From: Candidatus Poribacteria bacterium
GTDB taxonomy: Bacteria; Poribacteria; WGA-4E; B28-G17
DNA length: 9,336 nucleotides
Assembly: GCA_003645735.1 (NCBI GenBank)
Contig: QNBQ01000040.1
Span: 1-9,336, forward strand
Direction of reading: 5' to 3'
Shown: one piece after another, positions 1-8,900 of the stretch
How positions within the stretch are numbered: position 1 is the first letter of the stretch
Layout of the letters: every line of letters starts with the position of its first letter
Made by a program: the position numbers and the translations under genes
Notes under the pieces: generated by a model
Told to the model about the DNA's origin: nothing
Databases searched by the model: none
Seen by the model: only the letters and a program-made list of their open reading frames with translations

Positions 1-173
1 ACCTGGGGAGGATGCCCGTGGCGCTCTACCCGGGGATGCGGATCTGCGCCTTCACCTTCGAGCTGCTCTCCTCCCCTGCCAAGGTCCCCTACAACAAGAA
101 GCCCTCCAGCAAATACCTCGGCCAGCCGGAGCCTTTGCCCAGCAGATTCTCATTGGAGCTAGAGGATGATTGA
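1..173 (+). CDS. dcd: dCTP deaminase, C-terminal fragment (5' end outside window)
   Basis: The last 56 codons of a gene entering from the left; the reading frame begins at base 3 and ends at TGA 171-173. dCTP deaminase converts dCTP to dUTP plus ammonia in the cytosol, feeding dTMP synthesis. The visible part matches the C-terminal end of the family: VALYPGMRICAFTFELLSSP (fragment residues 6-25) corresponds to the RPGM...FE.LS.PA strand, followed by PYN, then SKYLGQ and PSR. The Tyr (30), Lys (37) and Gln (41) have the same spacing as E. coli Dcd Tyr171, Lys178 and Gln182, which contact the nucleotide triphosphate. The catalytic glutamate lies upstream and is not visible, so activity, and whether it is a bifunctional deaminase/dUTPase, cannot be judged. 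The stop overlaps the gltX start by 8 bases, suggesting co-transcription. Confidence 0.88.
   Translation, partial: LGRMPVALYPGMRICAFTFELLSSPAKVPYNKKPSSKYLGQPEPLPSRFSLELEDD
155..168 (+). promoter_or_regulatory. Ribosome binding site and start of gltX within the dcd 3' end
   Basis: GGAG at 155-158 sits 7 bases before ATG 166. Because dcd stops at 171-173, the start lies inside dcd and translation is probably coupled. A second in-frame ATG at 175, with GAGG at 162-165 nine bases upstream, would give a protein three residues shorter with no overlap. The sequence does not decide between them. Confidence 0.6.
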
Positions 174-1683
174 GATGGGAAGGACGGACGAGGTCAGGGT
201 GAGGATAGCCCCCGCCCCGACGGGTCACATGCACCTGGGCAACGCCAGGACGGCCCTCTTCAACTGGCTCTTCGCCAGACATCACGGGGGCAAGTTCATC
301 GTCAGGATAGACGACACTGATCTCGAGAGGTCATCCGAGGAGGCGGTCAAGGCGATACTGGACGCGCTCAGGTGGCTGGGGATGGACTGGGACGAGGGCC
401 CCGAGGTGGGCGGCCCCTACGGCCCCTACATCCAATCCCAGCGGCTCGACATCTACAGGGAATACGCCAAAAAGCTGGTCGAAGGCGGCAAGGCCTACTA
501 CTGCTACTGCACCAAGGAGGAGCTGGACGCGATGAGGGAGGAGGCCAGAAAGCGGGGCAGGCCGTTCAAATACCCGGGGAAGTGCCGGAACCTGACGCCC
601 GAGGAGAGGGAGAGGTTCGAGAGGGAGGGGAGGAGGCCGACTATAAGGCTGAACGTCGAGGCGGCGTGGGGATCGCGCGAGGGGAAGATAGTCGTCCACG
701 ACCTGGTGCTGGGCGATGTGGAGTTCGACGTGAAGGAGTTCGACGATTTCATCATCATGAAGTCGAACGGCATGCCGGTTTACAACTTCGCCACCGTCGT
801 GGACGACTATCTGATGAGGATAACCCACGTCATCAGGGCGTCTGAGCACCTGTCCAACACGCCGAAGCAGATCCTGATCTACAAGGCGCTGGGTGTCGAG
901 CCGCCCAAGTTCGCGCACGTGCCGATGGTTCTGGGGAGCAGCAAGGGGGAGAAGCTGAGCAAGCGGCACGGCGCCGTGGCGGTCGAGTGGTATAGAGACC
1001 AGGGATACCTGCCGGAGGCGATGATAAACTTCCTGGCCAGGCTGGGATGGTCATACGACGATAAGGAGGAGATCTTCACCGTCGAGGAGCTTATAGAGAA
1101 GTTCGACCTGGACAGGGTGGGCAGGAGCGGGAGCGTCTTCGACATAAACAAGCTGAACTGGCTCAACAAGCAATACATCATGATGATGCCCCTCTCGAAG
1201 AGGACGGACGCGGTCATCCCCTTCCTGGAGAGGGCCGGTCTGATCAAGCGTGAGGAGATAACGCCGGAGAAGCGGAGATGGCTGGAGAAGATCGTCGAGG
1301 CCGTGGGCGATAGGATGACGACGCTGGCCGACATAGTGGACTACACCTACTTCTTCTTCACGGACGAGTTCGAATACTCCGAGGAGGGGCTGAGGAAGTG
1401 GCTATCCAAGGAGGGCGTGCCGGAGATGTTGGAGGAGGTGAAGGAGCTTTTGGCCGGCGTCGAGCCGTTCGAGAGGGGGGAGATCGAAAGGGCGCTGAGG
1501 GGATACGTCGAGGGGAAGGGCCTGAAGGCGATAAGGGTCTTCCAGCCGATAAGGGTGGCCATCACGGGCAAGACGGTGGGGCCGGGGCTGTTCGAGACGA
1601 TAGAGCTGCTGGGAAGGGAAAGGACGCTTGGGAGGCTTGAGAGGGCGATTCGGTTTCTGAAGGGGAGGACGGAAAACCCCTGA
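166..1683 (+). CDS. gltX: Glutamyl-tRNA synthetase (class I)
   Basis: 505 residues, usual length for a bacterial GluRS. It charges tRNA-Glu with glutamate using ATP in the cytosol. The class I HIGH-type signature is PTGHMHLGNART (residues 18-29) and the KMSKS-type loop is EKLSKRHG (262-269). Between them, C113, C115, Y136 and C140 resemble the CxC...YxxxC zinc site known from GluRS/GluQRS relatives. The catalytic-core block near 222-235 reads VIRASEHLSNTPKQ, where many family members have RGEDH or RGDDH. The C-terminal helical anticodon-binding half is complete and ends in the typical GPGLFETIELLGRERTLGRL block. The tandem start gives M1 at 166 or M4 at 175. Whether it is discriminating (tRNA-Glu only) or also charges tRNA-Gln cannot be told here. 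It overlaps dcd and is followed after 15 bases by the plsY fusion, consistent with one operon. Confidence 0.97.
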   Translation: MIEMGRTDEVRVRIAPAPTGHMHLGNARTALFNWLFARHHGGKFIVRIDDTDLERSSEEAVKAILDALRWLGMDWDEGPEVGGPYGPYIQSQRLDIYREYAKKLVEGGKAYYCYCTKEELDAMREEARKRGRPFKYPGKCRNLTPEERERFEREGRRPTIRLNVEAAWGSREGKIVVHDLVLGDVEFDVKEFDDFIIMKSNGMPVYNFATVVDDYLMRITHVIRASEHLSNTPKQILIYKALGVEPPKFAHVPMVLGSSKGEKLSKRHGAVAVEWYRDQGYLPEAMINFLARLGWSYDDKEEIFTVEELIEKFDLDRVGRSGSVFDINKLNWLNKQYIMMMPLSKRTDAVIPFLERAGLIKREEITPEKRRWLEKIVEAVGDRMTTLADIVDYTYFFFTDEFEYSEEGLRKWLSKEGVPEMLEEVKELLAGVEPFERGEIERALRGYVEGKGLKAIRVFQPIRVAITGKTVGPGLFETIELLGRERTLGRLERAIRFLKGRTENP

Positions 1684-1686
1684 CGT

Positions 1687-1701
1687 GAGGGTGTCGTTTT
1701 G
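1687..1701 (+). promoter_or_regulatory. Ribosome binding site selecting a TTG start
   Basis: GAGGG at 1687-1691 lies 7 bases before TTG 1699-1701. The nearby GTG codons at 1685 and 1691 are in a frame that hits TGA at 1700. TTG 1699 opens directly into the first PlsY membrane helix (MREAAAILIGYLIGS), so no earlier start is needed. The site lies in the 15-base gap after gltX. Confidence 0.7.
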
Positions 1702-2916
1702 AGGGAAGCGGCGGCCATACTCATCGGCTACCTCATAGGGTCGATACTGCCGGCCTACATCCTCGGCAGGCTGATCAAGGGGATCGACATAAGGCAGCAC
1801 GGCACGGGAAACGCCGGCACGGTCAACACCGCCAAAGTTCTGGGACTGCTCCCCGCCGTCCCCACGGCGATCTACGACACGCTCAAAGGGGTCGGGGCCG
1901 TTTACATCTCCCTTAAACTGCTGAGGGTATCCGAACCGGTCGCCTACGCCAGCGGCATAGCCGCCATAGCCGGCCACGTCTTCCCGTTTTACCTGGGCTT
2001 CAGGGGAGGGCAGGGCGTGGCGACCGCCGTGGGGCTGATGTTGAGGAACCTCTTCCTGCTCTACTCCGACCTCCAGAAGTTGAGGGCCTCTTACTTCGAC
2101 TGGCTGGTCCTCCTGGCGGCCGTGTTGGCCTTCTGGTATATCTCGAAGAGGGGGACGGTCGTGGGAGTGGTCGTCCTGCCCGTCCTCATCTATCAGGTGA
2201 TCCTACGCAACGGCGTCAACCCCCTCACGATCTTCACCGGCCTGTTGATAGCCCATATCCTGTTCGTCGACATCGTCCTCAACATCATCAAGGAGAGGAT
2301 CTTCGCGCTGAAGCCCGAGGCGAGGAGGAGCCTGAAGCTTTGGCGGTTCGCCCTCAGGCCGTTCGCCGTCCTGTTTCTGGTCTTCTACGAGCTTATAGGG
2401 AAGCCGTTCGCCATCACGCTTTTGGGCGGCGTGACGCTGGCCTTCCTGCTTTTCGACCTGGTCAGGCTCTCCCATTCGAGGCTCAACCTGCTGCTCTTCA
2501 GGAACCTGATGATGGTCTTCAAGGAGAAGGAGGCGAGGAGGTTCTCGTCGATGACGCTCTTCCTGATCGCCTCCTCGATCACGCTGCTGCTTTTCGAGAG
2601 GAGCATAGCTTTCTTAGTGATGTTATTTCTGATCTTCGGGGACATGTTCGCCAAGTTCTTCGGGCTGAGGTTCGGCAGGAGGAGGTTCTTCCACAAGACG
2701 GTCGAGGGGAGCCTGGCGCATCTGATCTGCTGTCTGATCGTCGGCTCGCTGGTCAAGGGGCGTTTGAGGCTGAGCCCCGCCGAGGTGGTGCTAGGGTCGG
2801 CCGTCGCAACCCTGGCTGAGGCGGCTCCCACCGGCATAGATGACAACCTGAGCGTCGGCTTGATAACATCGATCGTTTTGAAGGCTTTCAGGTTCGGCGC
2901 ATCGCTGCTGGATTGA
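1699..2916 (+). CDS. plsY: PlsY acyltransferase fused to a dolichol-kinase-like lipid kinase domain
   Basis: 405-residue polytopic membrane protein, about twice the usual PlsY length of roughly 200. Residues 1-200 are PlsY, which transfers an acyl group from acyl-phosphate to glycerol-3-phosphate to make lysophosphatidate. Evidence is the first helix, IRQHGTGNAGTVN (31-43) matching the GSGNxGxxN motif, and GHVFPFYLGFRGGQGVAT (92-109) matching the GHxFPxxLxFKGGKGVAT motif. Residues about 205-405 resemble the dolichol kinase / phytol kinase / CTP-dependent diacylglycerol kinase family: FDLVRL (252-257), KEKEARRFSSMT (275-286), GDMFAKFFGLRFG (314-326), KTVEGSLA (333-340), E374 and DDNLS (381-385). 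That family uses CTP to phosphorylate a lipid alcohol. Both halves could feed the phosphatidate pool, but the second substrate is unknown. The ORF has a TTG start, no frameshift and continuous frame, so the fusion is real in this sequence. Confidence 0.92.
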   Translation: MREAAAILIGYLIGSILPAYILGRLIKGIDIRQHGTGNAGTVNTAKVLGLLPAVPTAIYDTLKGVGAVYISLKLLRVSEPVAYASGIAAIAGHVFPFYLGFRGGQGVATAVGLMLRNLFLLYSDLQKLRASYFDWLVLLAAVLAFWYISKRGTVVGVVVLPVLIYQVILRNGVNPLTIFTGLLIAHILFVDIVLNIIKERIFALKPEARRSLKLWRFALRPFAVLFLVFYELIGKPFAITLLGGVTLAFLLFDLVRLSHSRLNLLLFRNLMMVFKEKEARRFSSMTLFLIASSITLLLFERSIAFLVMLFLIFGDMFAKFFGLRFGRRRFFHKTVEGSLAHLICCLIVGSLVKGRLRLSPAEVVLGSAVATLAEAAPTGIDDNLSVGLITSIVLKAFRFGASLLD

Positions 2917-2976
2917 CATGAGGTTCAAACCAATGATATCATAGATGAGAGCCTTCCAAAGGAGGGACGGAAGCAG
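2917..2976 (+). promoter_or_regulatory. 60-base intergenic gap with strong Shine-Dalgarno
   Basis: The longest non-coding stretch in the window. AAAGGAGGG at 2958-2966 is a near-perfect Shine-Dalgarno ending 10 bases before ATG 2977. ATG 2977 is the first ATG, GTG or TTG in frame after TGA 2914, which fixes the start. A 10-base perfect palindrome, ATGATATCAT, lies at 2933-2942 in an AT-rich patch. It could be a -10 region or operator, but no convincing -35 box is seen. There is no hairpin with a T-run, so no terminator separates plsY from the next gene. Confidence 0.6.
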
Positions 2977-5900
2977 ATGGCGAGAATAAAGGGATTATGG
3001 ATCGTCCTGCTTGCCGCAGCGCTCCTCTCCTCCCCTGCCCTCGTCCGCGCCGCTAAAGTCGACCTCTCCGAGAAGGCGGCCAAGATAACCGAGGAGATCA
3101 ACATCGACAACATGAAGCGGGATATAGCCCGCCTCTCGGCGTTGAGGACGAGGGTGACAGGGTATGACACCGCCGAAAGCGCCAGCAAATACGTCTTCGA
3201 TCGTTTCCTGGAGCTGGGGCTTAAGGACGTAAGCAGCCGCGATTTCACCGTCACCGTCCCCATAGATCACGGCGATGGGACGCTTGAGGTCTATGAGAAC
3301 GGGAAGCTGCTGAGGAAGATCAGGGTATACGCGATCTGGCCGAACCTGGTCAGGCTGTCGTTCGTGCCCGACGGGTTGAAATACACCGTCCAACAGGGCG
3401 AGACGCTCGAACAGCTGGCCGAGGAGTTCGGGGTTCCGCTTGAAAAGATCGTAAACGACCCGAGAAATGCTTTCTTGGCGATGCAGGCACACGACGGGCG
3501 GGATAACGACTCGGACGGACAGGTGGATGAGCCGGGGGAGGTGGCGGTCGTCCCCGGCGACAAGATCTTCATCCCCACCGGGGGGCTTGAGGGGAGGATA
3601 TTCTACTGCGGGAAGGCCGATCTCAAGGACTTCAACGGGAAGGACGTCGGGGGCTTCTGGTATGAGGTTCAGCCGGGCGACACGATCGCCAAGGTCGCCC
3701 ATAAGTTCAGGGTCAGCATAAGCAGCATAGTGGACGACATCCTCAACACCCACCTTCAGAGGTCGGACGACGGGATAGATAACGACAGGGACGGCGTCAT
3801 AGACGAAGAGGACGAGATGGTCCTGCTCAGCGAGGTGGCGACCTGGAAGAACGACGGGGCCGATAACGATGGGGACGGGATAGTGGACGAGATACCCGGC
3901 GACGATAAGGACGGGATAGACAACGACAGGGACGGGACGGTGGACGAGCCGGGCGAGTTCGTCGAGGCGAGCGAGTCGTCCATATTCATCCCCAAAGGCG
4001 GCATCGTCCTGCTCGATTTTAACTGCTCAACCAGGTGGATAAACGCCGCGATGATAGGCGCCAGCGCCGTCATCTTTATCGAGCCGGATGAGACGATAAG
4101 GGGCGAGGCGGAGACGAAGTTCCTCACCGTCCCGGCCGCCATCCCCAGGTTCTGGATCTCTAAGGAGGACGCCAAATGGCTGCTGGATCTGCTCGGCCCC
4201 GACGGCGGGGCGACCAGGAGGATAGACGGCAAGCTGACCTGCACCGTCACCTGGGAGAACAGAACTGGCAGGAACATCAGGGGGATACTCGAGGGGAGCG
4301 ATCCGGAGCTTAAGGACGAGCTGGTCGTCATATCGGCCTATTATGACTCCATGTCGGTCGTCCCCTACCTGGCCCCGGGAGCCGACACCACCTCCGGCAT
4401 AGCCGCGCTGTTCGAGCTTATAAGGGTGCTCTCCAAGCCCGAATACAGGCCCGGCAGATCCGTCATGTTCCTGGCCACCGACGCCCACTTCCAGGGCCTG
4501 GCCGGGATGCGCGCCTTCATGGAGGGGATAAGCAGGGATATAGCGGGGGATATGAGGCAGCTGAGGCGGGATATCTACGAGGATCTGAGGGAGTTCCAGG
4601 AGCTTGGCAGGAAGATAGCCCTGTCGCTTGACAGGAGGCTGCTGATAGACCTTCCGCCCTCCTTCTTCAAGAGGGTCAACGAGCTGACCGATGATATGGC
4701 CTACCTGAGCTCGGCGCTCGACGACATAGCCGCCGTCCAAAACGAGATCAACAGCTTGGTAAACGCCAAGAGGAACGAGATAGAGAGGCGGAAGGAGAAG
4801 CGGGAGACAATGGGCAAGCGCGAAAAACAGGAGTTCACACCCGAGGATCAGGCGAGGCTTGAGGCGGCGCTCGCCAAGTTCAGGAAGGACGGGCTTCAGA
4901 CGATCCACTTCTTCAAGGACGTCGTCGATAAACTCGATCAGCTCAGGCAACAGGCGCTGAAGGAGGCCAGGAGAACTCAAAGGGAGCTGCTGCGGGACGT
5001 GGCCCTGCCGATCGCCGAGCTCGACGTCAAAGCGCTGGGGAAGCTCGTGCAGGACGTGAAGTCCGGCAGGATAAAGAGATACACGAGATACCAATACCTG
5101 TTCACCGAGGAGGAGCTGCGGTCGATGCCGCAGTTCAAGATCTTGGAGGACTGGGAGTATGAGAAGCTGAAGAGGATGTATTCCTACGAAAAGCTGCTCG
5201 ACCGGCACCTCACCTCGAGCGAGCTGACCCGCATCCTGAAGGCGAGGAACACGCTCGCCTCGGCGGAGAAGGGAAGGGATTACGCCGCTGAGGAGAGGGA
5301 GCTGTTGCGGAAAGCTTACGAGACGGCCAAAAGATCGAACGTCTCCCGCTTCATCGAGAGGGTTCGAAGGATAGCCTCCCTCCCGCCCAAAGCCAAGATC
5401 TCCAAGGACGACCTCGAATTCCTGAAAAATTACCTGGGCGACGAGGAGCTGTCGCTCGTCATAGCGACGAAGAGGGATCTCGTGAAGGGCGAGGGCAACA
5501 CGGAGAGGTTGCTCGCCGAATACGCCAGGCTGATGAGGATAGCCGAGAGGAACGCGGAGCTGGAGCTGCCAAGGCTGAAGCTGTTGGCCGAAAACGCCAA
5601 CAGGATAGAGAGGGAGTTCTCCGATGAGGAGAAGAGGGCTTTGAAACATTTCCTCAGCGAGGAGGAGTATTCGAAGGTCTTAGAGGCACACGCCCAGCTC
5701 TTCTCCGCATATGAGGAGGACAGGCTGCTTAAGCTGGCCCTAACCAGGGCCAAAAACGACATCATAGAGCTGCAGAACCTCTACAACCAGATCGACTCGA
5801 TCGTCTTCCTCACCGACGAACAGAAGCAGCTGCTCCGGGACAACCTCCTCACCCTCCGCAACTCCAGATACAGGAACATCCAGAAGAAGGTCGAGATCTT

Positions 5901-8900
5901 CTCCAGGATGAACAAGGAGGAGTATGAGCGAAGGATAAAGGCGATCGCCCAGGCCATAGAGCTGCAGTATACGATGAACCGTTACTACACCTCGCTGTTC
6001 ATCTCCCTCGACCTCTCCACGCAGAACAACCAGGTGGGCGTCTTCTGCAAGGGATGGTTCTACGACCAGCAGCCCGAGTTCGTGCTGAGGAGGGAGTTCG
6101 CATCGATAGGCAACAAGCTGGCCGATTACGCCAACGACGCCGACTTCGCCATAAGGGTTCAGAAGCTCTGGAAGTTCACCGACGACGAGATCCGCCAGGC
6201 GGTGCTCTCAAGCCAGTGGGGGCTGGCCTCCTCCTATGTGGCCAAGAGGGCCATCCAGGGCAAAACGCTTGAGACGCTGGTCGAGGACTACTACGACACC
6301 CTCATAAGCCTCAGCGGCATAAGCAGGCTGATGAAGCTCGAGTTCGAGAACATGAAGCAGAGGGGCGAGCCGTCCGAGAGCATGCAGAAGGACATGGAAT
6401 ATATCCGTAAGGAGGTGGACAGGTTCATCCGCAACGACATACGCGCCGCCCGCAGGAGCCACAAGAGGCAGATGAGGCTGTTCGCCAGGCTGGATCAGAT
6501 GCTGGCCTTAAGGGGTATGAACCTGAAGGACATGACCGAGGATGAGATAGCCGACATAGAGACGTTGCTCAACATCGTGGGCCTGGGAGGCTCCTCCAAC
6601 TTCGTCAACGCCATAAGCGCCAGCGGCGGCAAGATCTGGAGGACATACATCCCCGGCAAGATCGCGTTCGACAGCGAGGTGGCGACCCTGGCCGGAAAGA
6701 CCGGAATAGCGCTGGCCACGATCGACGACGCCAGGGTCCTGACCGACACCCCGCTCGACACGATAGAAAGGGTCAACTTCGATAACCTCGAGGAACAGGT
6801 CAAGACGATAGCCGCGGTGCTCGTTCAGGCCCTGAGCGATCCCGAGATGCCCACCGCGGCCAGAACCGGCAACTACTACTGCGTGCTGTTCGGGGACGTG
6901 GTCGAGTTCGACGCCAAGGAGAGCTCCATCCCCGAAAAGCCCGTTCCCCACGCCATAGTGGCCATAAGGCGCAGGCACAAGACGATGATGGGCGTCAGGG
7001 GCGATCTCTACACCACGGGCGATATCAAGGGGAACTTCGAGGTGAGCGGGCTGGCGATGGAGTGGAGGGCGACCTATAGGCCCGGAGGGGTGCAGGAGGT
7101 CGAGGCATATAAGCTCGACCCGGACTCGGGCGACATAGTCTACGCGCCGGATCTGGGGACCTACGGCGCCAAGATCTTCAGCAACAAAATACCGATCAAC
7201 ACCCGCAGGAGGGGATGCAGGATCGTCGTCTTCCCGTGCGTCAGCGTCACCATCTACGACCTGGTCGACCCGAGATACCTCAGAACCCTGCGCGAGATGC
7301 AGGTGTATGACGCCAAGACCGACAGCGAGCCGAGAAGATACGGCATGTCCAAGCCCTGGTTCCAGCAGGGTATCTCCGCCGTCGAGCCGATAGCGCTGGT
7401 CTACGCCGAGCCGGGCCAGAAGATAAAAGTGGGCATGTCCTACGGCGTCATCGGCAAGAGATTGGTGCTGATCAAGGCGACCAAGCTCGGCGTCAAAAAC
7501 CCGACCCTCTACACCGGCGAGGGGTTCATCGTCAGGGAGAACGGCTCCGTCAGGCTCACCCCCTATGTCGTCGTGAGGGACATGTGGGTGTTGGACGAGA
7601 ACAGGAACGAGCTGTTCAAGAAATACGGCATATCCTCCAACAGGCTGGACGCGCTCCACAGGATGGCCTGGGAGTGTCTGAAGGCGGCTGACGAGCGGCT
7701 GAGGAGGAAGAACTACGATCAGGCGTTCAAGCTCGTCCACGCCGCGTGGGGGTATGAGTCGAGGGCGTATCCGGACGTCAAGAACACGGGGAACGATGTG
7801 GTGAAGGGCGTGATGTTCTACCTGGCCCTGCTGCTGCCGTTCGCCTACTTCCTCGAGAGGCTGCTCTTCGCCTTCCCGGACGTCCACAAACAGGTGGCCA
7901 CGGCCTTCGGCATCTTCATCCTCGTCTTCTTCCTGCTGGCCCAGGTCCACCCGGCCTTCAGGATAACGATCACCCCGCTCATCATCCTGCTGGCCTTCGT
8001 TGTGCTGGCCCTATCGATCCTGGTGATAATGATCATCGTGCGGAAGTTCGAGGAACAGGTGGAGCTGATGAGGAGGGAAGCCTCGAAGGTCTACAAGGCT
8101 GACGTAGGCAGGCTCTCGGCCAGCGCGGCCGCCTTCTCGCTGGGCGTCTCCAACATGAGGAAACGTAAGGGCAGGACGATCCTAACCTGCGCCACCCTGG
8201 TCATCCTGACCTTCACCGTCATCTCTTTCACCTCCGTCAGAACCTTCATCAGGCCGAACAAGACCCACCTGCCGTCGCTGACGCCGCCCTACACCGGGAT
8301 ACTGATAAGGGATCAATACTGGAGGGCGCTGGAGGAGCCGGTCCTGACCAACATCATGAACGACCTGCGCGAGATGGACATAACGACCAGGGACGGGAGG
8401 AAATACCACGTCCGCAATTATGTCGCGCCCAGGGCGTGGTATAGATCTGCCGGCCTCGGCAACCAGTCCTTCATACAGCTTACCAGGGTCGACACCGATG
8501 AGCCGAAGACCTACACAGCCAACATGCTGGTCGGGATGAGCGCCGAGGAGCCCAAGGTGACCCGCATAGATAGATACCTCCGCTACGGCAGGTGGTTCAA
8601 GCCGGGCGAGACCTACGTCTGCATCCTGCCAAGCGGCATAGCCAGTTACCTGGGCATCGGCGCGGACGACGTGGGCAAGGCCAAAGTCAGGATCTACGGC
8701 GCCGACTTCACCGTCGTGGGCGTGTTGGGGCTTGGGTTCAAGGATCTGAAGGATCTGGATGGGGAGGAGCTGACGCCCGTCGATTACCAGATCATGGAGC
8801 AGCAGAGGGCCAGGGGGCTGCAGGAGCAGCAGGCGACCGAAGGGGAGCTGCAGAAATACATCCACCTGCCGCCCGACAGCGTGGCCATACTGCCGTTCCA

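Noticed and set aside
1684..1698. Possible terminator between gltX and the plsY fusion
   Set aside because: Only 15 bases, no hairpin and no T-run beyond TTTT; read-through is expected.
1402..1977. 191-codon - strand frame spanning the gltX/plsY junction
   Set aside because: It crosses two well-supported genes, both with diagnostic motifs in the + frame; it is a shadow.
2340..2819. 159-codon + strand frame inside the plsY fusion
   Set aside because: It overlaps, in another frame, the region with lipid-kinase motifs. There is no recognisable product, and it is not evidence of a frameshift because the main frame is intact.
2918..2944. Eight-codon mini-ORF (ATG 2918 to TAG 2942-2944) in the intergenic gap, a possible leader peptide
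   Set aside because: It has no good ribosome binding site of its own, the codons are not enriched for any amino acid, and no attenuator hairpin follows.
4027..5649. 540-codon open frame on the - strand
   Set aside because: It lies wholly inside the giant gene. Its translation is low-complexity Pro/Leu/Gly/Val/Arg-rich with no recognisable motif, as expected opposite an AGG- and GAG-rich coding strand.
6508..7950. 480-codon open frame on the - strand
   Set aside because: Same reason: it is antisense to the giant gene, no family is recognised, and the + strand frame carries coherent M28 and beta-domain sequence.
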